From Cohnella laeviribosi DSM 21336 (GTDB lineage: Bacteria; Bacillota; Bacilli; Paenibacillales; Paenibacillaceae): DNA of 64,000 nucleotides. The position numbers were made by a program, and so were the translations under genes. The first letter of the stretch is position 1; the number at the start of each line of letters is the position of its first letter. Location: the NCBI RefSeq assembly GCF_000378425.1, contig NZ_KB899811.1, positions 148,133 to 212,132 of the forward strand. The letters run 5' to 3'. Of the stretch, positions 26,330 through 35,249 are shown one piece after another. The notes under the pieces were generated by a model that worked only from the letters and a program-made list of their open reading frames with translations, was not told where the DNA came from and made no database searches.

Positions 26330-26520
26330 TTTTCTCGATTCTGGCTGTCCAGTCTATTGACAGAGGTTCAGCATGAAGAAGAGTCGTTTGAAGAAGCGAC
26401 AATCATTATGCATCAAGATAAACGGTATTATTTTCAGGAAGGCAGAGAGTTCATTGTACGAGGTTAGTCCAGTGAAGGAACCGTCATCGACCAGCAAGGC
26501 GGATAGTTTAAATGAAATGA
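26330..26520. other. short stretch after the mobile remnants
   Basis: An open frame reads HEEESFEEATIIMHQDKRYY and ends at a TAG near 26467; it lacks a start and looks like the tail of a lost gene. No family recognised. Confidence 0.3.
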
Positions 26521-26563
26521 AGCCGGGCGCGGCAAGGGATTGCCTTGATCCGCGTCCGGCTTC
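26521..26563 (-). terminator. terminator of the ferritin-like gene
   Basis: Arms AAGCCGGACGCGG and CCGCGCCCGGCTT on the minus strand, followed by T-rich TTCATTTCATTT. It begins 16 bases after the stop. Confidence 0.65.
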
Positions 26564-26578
26564 TAAATCTGGTGTGCA

Positions 26579-27994
26579 TCAATAGTTGCCGTAATTCAAA
26601 TCCGTCGTTGAGAATCCGCAGAACATGGGGAAGTTCTTGACCACTTTCTTGAAGTCGTCGACGGTAACCCCCAAACCATTGAGGCGTTGGATTCTGACTT
26701 TTTCCGCCAACTCCTTGGCTGTGTAAACTTGGCCGATTTTCTTGTAAAGCTCTGTTCCCCATTTTTGACCAAAGTTGACGTGCGTTCTCTCGTCGGCAAT
26801 ATCGAATTCCGTCTGGATGGCGGACAGTGCGTCCCCGAATTCCCAGAAAGCTTCGGCGCTTTTTCTCTTCTTCGTGAACGAACACGGCTCCGCGATCATG
26901 GTCAGCCCGGTATAGGCATTCCGGACCCACTCGTCCGAAATTTCTTTGCCCGGCGACCCTTTGAAGTATTTGAAATCGGTCGTCGAATACCCCAGCTGCT
27001 TGATTCTCCTGACACCCATCTCGGTGTGGCGGAATTCGTCCCAGGCATGCCGGGCAAGGTCATAGTAAAATTCGAACGGCATGTCATGCGTACAGTAATA
27101 GACATAGCACAGGACTTCCGCCGGGCCGATTTCCGTGGAGTGGATATAGATCATCTGTTTGACGCTTTCGAAGAAAGGCGACATCAAGGGGTCCGAGAAG
27201 TTTTTCCCTTTTTGCAGCGCGCCCGCAAAGCTTTGCCCGTTGTTTTCCAGCTCTTCCTCGCTGGGCATCGGCCCCTCGTACAATGGGAAAACATTAGGCT
27301 CCCATGCGGAGTCCGCCGGCACCGGGCCGGCCGGTTGTTCTACCGGGTGCGCGGGCCACGCGCTTTCGTCCACCGATTTCTTCTCTTGCAAACCTTGCAT
27401 GAACAGATGCCAGATGACGGCAACGTATTCACCCCAGGCCTGCGCTTTCTTCGCGTTTTCAGCGTCTGTGACATTGACGTTGTAGAAGCGGATTTGTTCT
27501 CGCACCCAGTTCAGCATCCGATTGCGTTCAACGAAGACGAGATTCAGCTGATCCACGGTCGGCGCATCCAATACAGGATCCAGCCGGTCCATCAGGTTGT
27601 CATACTGTTCGTACAGCCGCTGTAGGATGAAGAAGTAGCTGGCAAAGAAATGCTGGTCGTTTTCGGCCAAGGTCATCCGTTCGAAAGCTTCGCGGGTCAA
27701 GGCGACAGCGCTTTCATTTTTGTTCAACGTAACCGGCAGCTCGTTGATCCGGGCTTCCAGAAACTTTGCATTGCGATTGTGCAGATACCCGAAGCGGCCC
27801 AGTTTCAGTTTGCTCTCGTATTTCGGAACCGCGGGAACCCAGCCAAAGGCGATTCTGGAAAGTTCGAATTCTTGCCAGAACAGGGTTTTCAGCATTTCGC
27901 CCGTGTCGGTGGGTCTGAGATAGGGACTCTTGCGTTTGATATCGGAGTTGAACATTTTCTCCGCCACTTCGGCCAAGACAACCGATTCTTCCAT
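26579..27994 (-). CDS. ferritin-like diiron-type protein, function unknown
   Basis: A 471-residue soluble protein, mostly helical. In the second half, STEIGPAEVL, then HAWDEFRHTEMG and DIADERTHVNFG place two ExxH motifs and further Glu residues in a four-helix arrangement, as in ferritin-like carboxylate-bridged diiron proteins (DUF455-like). The N-terminal half has a second, less clear helical bundle. The ATG at 27994 follows GAGGAGGG; the upstream ATG 28027 has none. It is divergent from an AraC regulator that probably controls it. It could be an oxygenase or oxidase acting on an aromatic or amine; no substrate is visible. Confidence 0.6.
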   Translation of the reverse strand: MEESVVLAEVAEKMFNSDIKRKSPYLRPTDTGEMLKTLFWQEFELSRIAFGWVPAVPKYESKLKLGRFGYLHNRNAKFLEARINELPVTLNKNESAVALTREAFERMTLAENDQHFFASYFFILQRLYEQYDNLMDRLDPVLDAPTVDQLNLVFVERNRMLNWVREQIRFYNVNVTDAENAKKAQAWGEYVAVIWHLFMQGLQEKKSVDESAWPAHPVEQPAGPVPADSAWEPNVFPLYEGPMPSEEELENNGQSFAGALQKGKNFSDPLMSPFFESVKQMIYIHSTEIGPAEVLCYVYYCTHDMPFEFYYDLARHAWDEFRHTEMGVRRIKQLGYSTTDFKYFKGSPGKEISDEWVRNAYTGLTMIAEPCSFTKKRKSAEAFWEFGDALSAIQTEFDIADERTHVNFGQKWGTELYKKIGQVYTAKELAEKVRIQRLNGLGVTVDDFKKVVKNFPMFCGFSTTDLNYGNY

Positions 27995-28136
27995 GTCGAT
28001 CAAGCCCTCCTCGCGATCTTGGTACATCTCATTATAGAGTTACCGGATATTTCGGAATTGTGTTAAACTATAGCCAAATTGCGGTTTTTGTCGTGAGCGC
28101 ATCTCCATGACATCGAGTCCGGGGAGGGGGCTGTCC

Positions 28137-29015
28137 GTGAGTCTCATCGAGAATTTGAATCTGGGTCCCCATTTGTTCTGGTTCCATCATGAAGCCGTCA
28201 CTTGCGAGCAGCAGTGGGAAAAGTTCCATGCCCATCGGGGATTGGAGTTTCTGTATATCCATCAAGGCAACGGCCGGATCGTCATCAACCAGAAGGTGTA
28301 CGACATCAAGCCGGCTGCCCTTTTTTGCTTTCAGCCCTATCAGCTGCACAGAATCAACATTTACACCAGCCCGCAATCTCCCTACATGCGCACGATGTTC
28401 GTTTTCGATCCGGCGGTGGCGGACCCCTATATCAAATTGTTTCCTTCTCTCGAGTCATTCCTGAAACATCTCTGCAAGGGCGAGCTGTTGCAGCAAATGT
28501 TTGACATGTCGGGCAATCGCCGCTTACTCCACCTGTTCGGGGATTTCCGCCGGAGATTGGAAACCGTGCATGAGCATCAATATCGCGAAGAGCTGAACAT
28601 TTTCATCATTTCGCTCCTCAGCGAGCTGCGGGATACCATCCCGTACGATGCGGACACTTCCGCATCACAAAAAAAGCATTTGCGCCATGTCGAAAGGGTA
28701 ATGGATTGGATCGAGCAGCATTACAAGGAGGAGTTTTCCCTCGACAGGCTGGCTTCGGACCTGCACATGTCCCCCTATCATATTTCCCATCTGTTCCGGG
28801 AAGAGATGGGATGCACGATTATGGATTACATTACGGCCAGAAGAGTTCAGGAAGCCTGTTTGCTGTTGTCCACCACGAGCCTGTCGATCAAGGAGATCGG
28901 GAAAAAAGTCGGGTGGAAGAGCAACGCGTATTTCTCCCACATATTCAAGAAAAGCATGGGAGTCACACCGAAACACTATCGTTTCTCCGCCCGAAACGTC
29001 TATCATCGCAACTAG
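28137..29015 (+). CDS. AraC-family transcription regulator
   Basis: A 292-residue regulator with an N-terminal cupin-like ligand domain (HAHRGLEFLYIHQGNGRIVI) and C-terminal double HTH (about 190-290, FSLDRLASDLHMSPYHISHLFREEMG and LSIKEIGKKVGWKSNAYFSHIFKKSMGVTPKHYR). GTG 28137 is chosen because GGGGAGGGGG is seven bases upstream; ATG 28107 has no site. It diverges from the ferritin-like gene and is the likely activator. Confidence 0.9.
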   Translation: MSLIENLNLGPHLFWFHHEAVTCEQQWEKFHAHRGLEFLYIHQGNGRIVINQKVYDIKPAALFCFQPYQLHRINIYTSPQSPYMRTMFVFDPAVADPYIKLFPSLESFLKHLCKGELLQQMFDMSGNRRLLHLFGDFRRRLETVHEHQYREELNIFIISLLSELRDTIPYDADTSASQKKHLRHVERVMDWIEQHYKEEFSLDRLASDLHMSPYHISHLFREEMGCTIMDYITARRVQEACLLLSTTSLSIKEIGKKVGWKSNAYFSHIFKKSMGVTPKHYRFSARNVYHRN

Positions 29016-29019
29016 CAGA

Positions 29020-29059
29020 ATGGCCCGAGGCGGCACGCATGGAGCGGCTTCGGGCCGTT
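29020..29059. terminator. hairpin between convergent regulators
   Basis: The arms ATGGCCCGAGGC and GCTTCGGGCCGT pair across a 16-base loop between the AraC and LysR genes. No clear T run. Confidence 0.4.
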
Positions 29060-29070
29060 ATCGTGAATGT

Positions 29071-29952
29071 TCATTCCGAACTCAGGCAGTCCAGAAATTG
29101 CTTTGCGGCTTTGGACAGGTAGCCGTTCTTCCTCCAGATGGCTTGCGGTTGTGAAAACAGAGGGTTGCCCTTGATCCGCAGGATCCGGAAATGGTGTGAA
29201 GGATAAAGCTCCAGCATGGACATCGGCAGCATCGACATGGCGAACCCGGCCGATATGAGACTGAGAAGCATGACCGAATCGTTGCATTCGCACATGATGT
29301 TCGGCTGCAGGTTTCGTTTCTGAAATTCGCGCAGCGTATCCTGATAAATGCTCCTGCCATGCGGGGGTCTCAGCAGCAAAATAAGCGGCTTGTCCGCGAT
29401 GTCGGCCAAATCGACAGGCTCGCGCAATTGGAGATTCCATTGGCCGGGGAGGACCAGCACGAACGGCTCCGGATCCAACGGGAGCGTGGAAACGTGAGGC
29501 CAATCCACCGGACTGTGGGAAATGGCGATTTCGATTTTGCGCTTCTCCATCAAATCCTTGAGGTGGTCAATGTAACCTTCCCGTATGCGGAACGACAGCA
29601 TCGGGTTTTGTTCTCGCATCGCGGTGATTTTGTCGAGCAGCAGCTGCGAGCAATACACCGTGGCACCGACGGACAAAGTTCCTTTGACCTCCCGGCCGAG
29701 TTCCTTCACCTCGGCAATGCTTTCCTCGAAATGATGGACGACCTCCATGGCCTTCCGCAAAAAAACCTCTCCCTCGTATGTCAGCGTCAATGCATGGCGC
29801 CCCCGTTCAAACAGCATGACCCCGAGCTCTTCTTCCATCGCTTTCAGCGCCTGACTGAGCGGAGGCTGCGCCATATTGAGCCGTCTCGCGGCCGAGGTGA
29901 TTTGTCCTTCTTCCGCAATCGCAATAAAGTATCGCATTTGGCGAATGTCCAT
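29071..29952 (-). CDS. LysR-family transcription regulator
   Basis: A 293-residue regulator. The N-terminal winged HTH is MRYFIAIAEEGQITSAARRL and PPLSQALKAMEEELGV; the remainder is the two-lobed co-inducer domain. The ATG at 29952 follows GGAGGG. It is divergent from an MFS exporter, and a 22-bp inverted repeat in the intergenic region is the likely operator. The wording resembles BenM/CatR-type regulators of aromatic metabolism, but that is weak. Confidence 0.9.
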   Translation of the reverse strand: MDIRQMRYFIAIAEEGQITSAARRLNMAQPPLSQALKAMEEELGVMLFERGRHALTLTYEGEVFLRKAMEVVHHFEESIAEVKELGREVKGTLSVGATVYCSQLLLDKITAMREQNPMLSFRIREGYIDHLKDLMEKRKIEIAISHSPVDWPHVSTLPLDPEPFVLVLPGQWNLQLREPVDLADIADKPLILLLRPPHGRSIYQDTLREFQKRNLQPNIMCECNDSVMLLSLISAGFAMSMLPMSMLELYPSHHFRILRIKGNPLFSQPQAIWRKNGYLSKAAKQFLDCLSSE

Positions 29953-29981
29953 CTCCGCATACCCTCCCACAATAACCATAT

Positions 29982-30003
29982 ATATTTCATATGTAAGAAA
30001 TAT
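29982..30003. promoter_or_regulatory. 22-bp inverted repeat, candidate LysR binding site
   Basis: ATATTTC-N8-GAAATAT fits the T-N11-A logic of LysR operators. It lies between the LysR and MFS genes and covers the -35 position relative to TATAAT at 30021-30026. Confidence 0.55.
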
Positions 30004-30073
30004 TCAACAGATATTTTTCATATAATGTGTTTCCGTATTAGAATTCAAGGAGGATAGGAATGGAGGATACAGA

Positions 30074-31318
30074 GTGAATCAGAGAGATAATGTCTGGAAC
30101 CGCAATTTTGTCAGCATTTCGCTGAGCTGCTTTTTCGTGTTCTTCTGCTTCTATACGCTGATTCCCACACTGCCGCTTTTCGCAAAGGACCGCTTTCACG
30201 CAGATCAATCGCAAATCGGATTCATCCTGACCGTATTTGCCCTGGCCTCCCTGGCATCCAGACCGTTCGTCGGCATGTTGTTGGACAGATTCGGGAAAAA
30301 ACGGGTGGTGGTTGCCGCCGCGTTCATTTACGCCGCGGCAAGCCTGGCTTATGTCATGGTGGACAGTTATCCGCTTCTTGTCGCGATCCGGATTGTCCAC
30401 GGATTCATGTTCGGCATAGCCACCGCTGCCGCCGGCACGATCGCGGTCGACGTGCTGCCGAAGCATCGTCTGGGTGAAGGGCTCGGATATTACGGCATGT
30501 TCGGGAGCATGGCGATGGTCATCGGCCCGTTTGTCGGACTGACCCTGATCCGGCATGTGCCTTTTCCGGTCCTGTTCTCGTTGTTGGCGCTATGTTCATT
30601 TCTCGGCCTCTGCTTCACTATGTTGGTTCGTCTCGAGTCGATTGCAACCGGCAACCAACAATGCGGGGAGATGAATCCTGCGAGCACCGCACGGAATCTG
30701 TTGGAGACATCCGCGTTGCCGATGGCCATATGCGGATTTCTTTTGTCTTTTGCGTATGGAGGAATTTCCGCATTCGTCTCCGTCTACGGTGCCAGCCTGG
30801 GACTGATTCGGTTGGCCAATTATTTTTTCGCGGTCTTTGCGTTGATGATCGTGCTTCCGCGGCCTTGGTTGGGAAAATGGTTTGACCAGCGAGGAGAACA
30901 CGTCATCATTTATTCCGGCATTGTGGTATTCGTTATGGGGCAGATTATCCTCAGCCAGGCGCATTCGGGAATCGGGTATGTGGCCAGTGCGGCGGTTCTC
31001 GGTTTGGGATACGGAGCGCTGGCTCCGTCGTTCCAGACGCTGGCCGTGCGGGACGTTCCAAAGCATCGCAAAGGATTTGCAACCTCTACCTATTTGTTTT
31101 TCTTCGACGCGGGTGTGGCTGCAGGGTCCATGATCCTGGGGATTGTTGCGAAGTATTTCGATTACCATGCGATGTATTTCTGCTCCTCCATCGTGATGGC
31201 CTTCTCGATCATTTTTTATTGTCTGCTTCATCATGCAAGGGAGCGGCGGGCAAACAAGGCTCTCCTGTCCGCGTTTGTCGAAGCGGGACAGAGCAGAGCC
31301 AAGACACGAAGGGGATGA
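30074..31318 (+). CDS. MFS transporter
   Basis: A 414-residue twelve-helix major facilitator. The loop 2-3 motif reads RPFVGMLLDRFGKKRVVV, and the N-terminus (LSCFFVFFCFYTLIPTLPLF) resembles the drug-efflux and small-molecule branch such as YfkF/SetA-like proteins. GTG 30074 follows GGAGG. Control by the divergent LysR regulator is likely. It may export a pathway intermediate or import the substrate; undecided. Confidence 0.88.
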   Translation: MNQRDNVWNRNFVSISLSCFFVFFCFYTLIPTLPLFAKDRFHADQSQIGFILTVFALASLASRPFVGMLLDRFGKKRVVVAAAFIYAAASLAYVMVDSYPLLVAIRIVHGFMFGIATAAAGTIAVDVLPKHRLGEGLGYYGMFGSMAMVIGPFVGLTLIRHVPFPVLFSLLALCSFLGLCFTMLVRLESIATGNQQCGEMNPASTARNLLETSALPMAICGFLLSFAYGGISAFVSVYGASLGLIRLANYFFAVFALMIVLPRPWLGKWFDQRGEHVIIYSGIVVFVMGQIILSQAHSGIGYVASAAVLGLGYGALAPSFQTLAVRDVPKHRKGFATSTYLFFFDAGVAAGSMILGIVAKYFDYHAMYFCSSIVMAFSIIFYCLLHHARERRANKALLSAFVEAGQSRAKTRRG

Positions 31319-31369
31319 GTCGGTTCGTGAAACTCTTTATTTCTTCCACCTAATCTGTATTTCGATGCC

Positions 31370-31398
31370 TTGTTGGGAAAGATCGTGTTTTCTATAAT
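31370..31398 (+). promoter_or_regulatory. promoter of the C-glycoside operon
   Basis: TTGTTG (31370-31375), 17-base spacer, TATAAT (31393-31398), 56 bases upstream of the first gene. No TTGTTnAACAA operator is seen here, so this operon may answer to the RR-kinase module instead. Confidence 0.6.
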
Positions 31399-31454
31399 TC
31401 TACAATGTGACTGTGCTTTAGGATAAACACGAAAAAAGGGGAGGGTGTCTGAAG

Positions 31455-32678
31455 ATGAAAAGAAGATTTGCGGTATTGTTCGTCGTGACTGCCATGCTGT
31501 TTTCATTGGTGGTCGGATGTTCGCAAAGTTCGGGCAAAAATTCCGGCAATGACAAATCGACAGTCCGTGTTTCCGTATCGCTCGCGGATTCAACCGACTA
31601 CTACATCGGTACCATTGTGGGAGCGAGGGTTTCGGAAGCGTTCAAGAACGCGGGCGCGACTGTTGATGTACTTGATGGTGCGAGCTCGGTAAGCACTCAA
31701 TTGCAACAAATTCAGAATGCGGTTACAAACGGAGCAGACATCATTTATGTGTTCCCTGTCGGCGACGCTCAAGCCTATGGTGATACGTTGCGCAATGCCC
31801 GCAAAGCGGGAGTGAAAGTCCTTGTCAGCCACAACAATACCGGGAAAGGCACATACGATGCGTTTGTTGGCAGTGAAGAATTTTACATGGGCGCCATGAT
31901 GGCGAAGATGGTCTCGAGATGGATTGACTACAGTTTGCCTGATGCGCAAAAAGTCAAAGCCCTGATTCTCGAAGCGCACTTCAATGAAACCATGGCTCAC
32001 CGCGTTCTGGGAATGCGATTGATCAGCGAGAAGTTTCTGCGAAAAGCGGACATCCGGAACATGTATTTTGTCAAAAAAGATGGTGACCCGGTGTACTACA
32101 AGGATGCGGCCGGAAACGTGCTGCCGGTGGACGAGCCGACCGGCGGGTTGATCCTTGATGAAGAAGGATACGCAATCTTGAATCCTTTCTACGATCCCCG
32201 GGTGGAACTCATCGAGAGCAGCAACAGGGTCAGCGCCGGTGTAAACGCTACCGAGGCGCAGGCCGCGCTGGAGGCAGCCGTGACCAACGGCCATGACGAC
32301 ATCCAAATCATCATGTCCTACGGCGACCTCGGCATCACGATGAGCCAGAAAGTCATCGAAATGTCACAAACGGGACTGCTGAAACATGATCTGCCCGAAC
32401 TCGCCGTATTCGGCTCGGATGCAACGGATGCCAACCTGGAAGCTATCGCTAAAAGTGCGGACAACACCACGGTCTTCCGCGGCGTCATGGCTGCCGGCGA
32501 CCTGGTCAACACCCTGAGCGAATATGCGGCGAAGATGGTCAGGGGAGAAGAAGTGCCCGAAATAACGATGGAACCGCTCAGTTATGTGATGGCGGACGAG
32601 AACGGCAACTTGGTTACAGTTATGTACACGGATGTGGAGCAGCTCTCGCCTTCCATCGAAGAGTTCTTTAATTATTGA
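31455..32678 (+). CDS. sugar ABC transporter substrate-binding lipoprotein (RbsB-like)
   Basis: A 407-residue lipoprotein (lipobox VVGC, C22) with a type I periplasmic-binding fold. VRVSVSLADSTDYYIGTIVGARVSEAFK and NAVTNGADIIYVFPVG resemble the ribose/galactose-binding class, but it is about 90 residues longer than RbsB, with an insertion near 200-255 (KKDGDPVYYKDAAGN...). The enlarged binding region could accommodate a glycoside rather than a free sugar (inference). GGGGAGGG precedes the ATG. First gene of the operon. Confidence 0.88.
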   Translation: MKRRFAVLFVVTAMLFSLVVGCSQSSGKNSGNDKSTVRVSVSLADSTDYYIGTIVGARVSEAFKNAGATVDVLDGASSVSTQLQQIQNAVTNGADIIYVFPVGDAQAYGDTLRNARKAGVKVLVSHNNTGKGTYDAFVGSEEFYMGAMMAKMVSRWIDYSLPDAQKVKALILEAHFNETMAHRVLGMRLISEKFLRKADIRNMYFVKKDGDPVYYKDAAGNVLPVDEPTGGLILDEEGYAILNPFYDPRVELIESSNRVSAGVNATEAQAALEAAVTNGHDDIQIIMSYGDLGITMSQKVIEMSQTGLLKHDLPELAVFGSDATDANLEAIAKSADNTTVFRGVMAAGDLVNTLSEYAAKMVRGEEVPEITMEPLSYVMADENGNLVTVMYTDVEQLSPSIEEFFNY

Positions 32679-32755
32679 ACGCTTCAAGGTGTGACGATTG
32701 CCGGGAGCCATCCGGGTAGTCGTTGCACCGTTCAACTGCAAAAAGGGTGGACATC

Positions 32756-34255
32756 ATGAGTGAAAAAGTGCTTTCTCTGAAAAACATCAAAAAAGAATAC
32801 CCCGGCGTGGTCGCGCTGAAAGATGTATCCCTGGATATCTACGCCGGTGAAGTGCACGCTTTGCTGGGCGAGAACGGGGCAGGCAAATCGACTTTGATCA
32901 AAATCATCGCCGGAGCGATCCAGCCTTCCGCGGGAAGCATCGTGTTTTCGGACGGGGTTGTCCATCAGTCGATGACGCCGCAAAAGGCCAAGGAATACGG
33001 AGTGGAGGTTATCTATCAGGAATTCAACCTCGTGGGCTGCCTTTCCGTGGCGGAAAACATTTGTTTCGGAGAAAAGCATGGCAAATTCGTCAATCGCCGA
33101 TACATGAAGAAGGTGGCACGGGAAGCGTTCGATTTGTTCGGGGTGGACATTGACCCGTCCGCCGCCGTATACGAACTGCCGGCCTCCAAACAACAGATCG
33201 TGGAGATTTCCAAAGCGATCTTCCGAAACGTCAAGATTCTCATCATGGACGAGCCCTCGGCCGCGCTTTCGGTCGCCGAAGTGGAGAAAATGTTCCAGGT
33301 GATCCGCAAGCTCAAGGAACGGGGCGTTGCGATCATCTACATTACCCATCGTATGGATGAGCTGTTTGAAATCTCTGACAAGGTCACCGTCATGAGAGAC
33401 GGCGAGTACATCACGACGGTGCAGACGAAGGAAACCAACCGTCAGGAACTCGTGAATTACATGGTGGGCCGGGAACTGAAGGAAACCTTCCCGGTCAGAC
33501 CGCAGCCATCCGATGAAGTTGTCCTGAAAGTGAAAGATTTGAGCGGCAACGGGTTCAGGGATATTTCGTTCGAACTCCGCAAGGGCGAAATTCTCGGCGT
33601 AGCCGGACTGGTGGGTGCCGGCCGAACCGAAATGGCGAGAGCCATCTACGGGGCGGACAAGAAACATGCGGGCCGGGTGTACGTCAATGGCAGACTGGCG
33701 AATACCTCTTCACCGGCCAAATCCATCCGAAACGGAATAGGCATGATTCCGGAGGATCGAAAGCAGCACGGCTGTCTGTTGACCAGGAGCATTCTGACCA
33801 ACATCTCGTTGTCCTCATTGAAACAGATATCGAAATTGGGCTTTATCAACAAGAAGAAAGAAAGAGAGCTGGCCCAAGCCTACAAGGATGAGCTGATGAT
33901 CAAGGCGCCGAATCTCGAGCAATTGGTCGGCAATCTGTCGGGCGGGAACCAGCAGAAAGTCGTCATCGCCAAAACTTTGGCGGCAAACTGCAATGTCATC
34001 ATTTTCGATGAACCGACGCGTGGCATCGATGTCGGCGCGAAGCAAGAGATCTACAAGCTGATGGCAAAGATCGTTTCCGAAGGCAACGCCATCTTGATGA
34101 TCACGTCCGAGATGGAAGAGCTGATCGGGATGAGTGACCGCATTCTCGTCCTCCATGAAGGTAAAAGCCAGGGGATTCTCGAGAAGCACGAATTCAGCCA
34201 GTCGAGAATTCTAGAAATGGCGTCCGGCATTTCAATCGAGAAACAAGGGGCTTAA
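32756..34255 (+). CDS. sugar ABC transporter ATPase (RbsA-like, two NBDs)
   Basis: A 499-residue double ATPase. The first half has GENGAGKST, PASKQQIVEISKA and LIMDEPSAAL. The second half has the usual degenerate P-loop (GLVGAGRTE) but intact NLSGGNQQKV and IIFDEPTRGID. This is the normal RbsA/MglA pattern and should power uptake with the next permease. Start ATG 32756 follows AAAAGGGTGG; an in-frame TTG at 32723 is rejected. Compare the decayed paralogue at 39259-40722. Confidence 0.93.
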   Translation: MSEKVLSLKNIKKEYPGVVALKDVSLDIYAGEVHALLGENGAGKSTLIKIIAGAIQPSAGSIVFSDGVVHQSMTPQKAKEYGVEVIYQEFNLVGCLSVAENICFGEKHGKFVNRRYMKKVAREAFDLFGVDIDPSAAVYELPASKQQIVEISKAIFRNVKILIMDEPSAALSVAEVEKMFQVIRKLKERGVAIIYITHRMDELFEISDKVTVMRDGEYITTVQTKETNRQELVNYMVGRELKETFPVRPQPSDEVVLKVKDLSGNGFRDISFELRKGEILGVAGLVGAGRTEMARAIYGADKKHAGRVYVNGRLANTSSPAKSIRNGIGMIPEDRKQHGCLLTRSILTNISLSSLKQISKLGFINKKKERELAQAYKDELMIKAPNLEQLVGNLSGGNQQKVVIAKTLAANCNVIIFDEPTRGIDVGAKQEIYKLMAKIVSEGNAILMITSEMEELIGMSDRILVLHEGKSQGILEKHEFSQSRILEMASGISIEKQGA

Positions 34256-34257
34256 AC

Positions 34258-35235
34258 ATGAAAAGCAGACTGAACCTGAAATCGTTCAATTATGACAAGT
34301 TTATTCGCGAGTACGCGATGTTGCTGATTTTCATCGTGATCGTCATCTTCTTCGGGCTGATGAATCCCAAATTCTTGTCCTGGATGAACATCAGCAACAT
34401 CATCGTCCAAAACTCCTATATTCTGGTTGTGGCGGTCGGCATCTCCTTCGTCATGATGAGCGGCTCCCTCGATCTGTCCGTCGGCCAACAGATTTCCGTC
34501 ATTGGCGTTTTGACGGCGGTCATGATGACGGTGTATGAAATGCCTGTTTGGCTTGCGATGGCCATCGGCATTCTTGCGGGGATCGCCATGGGCTTTTTCA
34601 ACGGCGGCGTCGCCGTGCGATTGAAGATTGAACCATTGGTCGTCACCATCGCCACATCCATCGTCTTCAAGGGCGTTTCCAACATCATTTCCGGCGGGAT
34701 GTCATACAACAATTTCCCGGCATCCTTCAGATACATCACGACCGGAAAGATTCTGGGACTGCCGGTCGATGTCTGGATCGCGATCGTTTCCGTCCTCATC
34801 GCCAGCATCATTTACAATTTCACTTATTTTGGGAGATACATCAAGGCGATGGGCGGAAATATCGAGGCGACCCGTCTGGCGGGCGTCAATGTCAATGCGC
34901 TCCGGATTGCGACCTTCTGCATAAGCGGATTCTTTGTCGCGATCGCCTCTTTCATCTATATCTCCAAATTGGCCACCATGAACTCTTCATATGGTCCCGG
35001 CATTGAGATGACCGCCATGACCGCCGCGATATTGGGCGGTATCTCCTTCAACAGCGGCGAAGGGAAAATGTGGGGGCTGGTTGTCGGCGTCTTCACGCTG
35101 GCCATTATCGAAAACGGCATGCAGCTGGCCGAATGGAATCAATACATCCAGTATGTTGTCAAAGGCCTGATTCTCATTCTGGCAATAGGCTTCGACATTC
35201 ATCAACGCTCCCAGAGGGCGAAGAAACTTTCATAA
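34258..35235 (+). CDS. sugar ABC transporter permease (RbsC-like)
   Basis: A 325-residue permease with eight to ten helices. Family marks: MSGSLDLSVGQ and AMGGNIEATRLAGVNV, the latter the coupling loop contacted by the ATPase. The start is two bases after the RbsA stop. A single permease gene means a homodimeric channel. Confidence 0.93.
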   Translation: MKSRLNLKSFNYDKFIREYAMLLIFIVIVIFFGLMNPKFLSWMNISNIIVQNSYILVVAVGISFVMMSGSLDLSVGQQISVIGVLTAVMMTVYEMPVWLAMAIGILAGIAMGFFNGGVAVRLKIEPLVVTIATSIVFKGVSNIISGGMSYNNFPASFRYITTGKILGLPVDVWIAIVSVLIASIIYNFTYFGRYIKAMGGNIEATRLAGVNVNALRIATFCISGFFVAIASFIYISKLATMNSSYGPGIEMTAMTAAILGGISFNSGEGKMWGLVVGVFTLAIIENGMQLAEWNQYIQYVVKGLILILAIGFDIHQRSQRAKKLS

Positions 35236-35249
35236 GGAAGGAAACTGTC

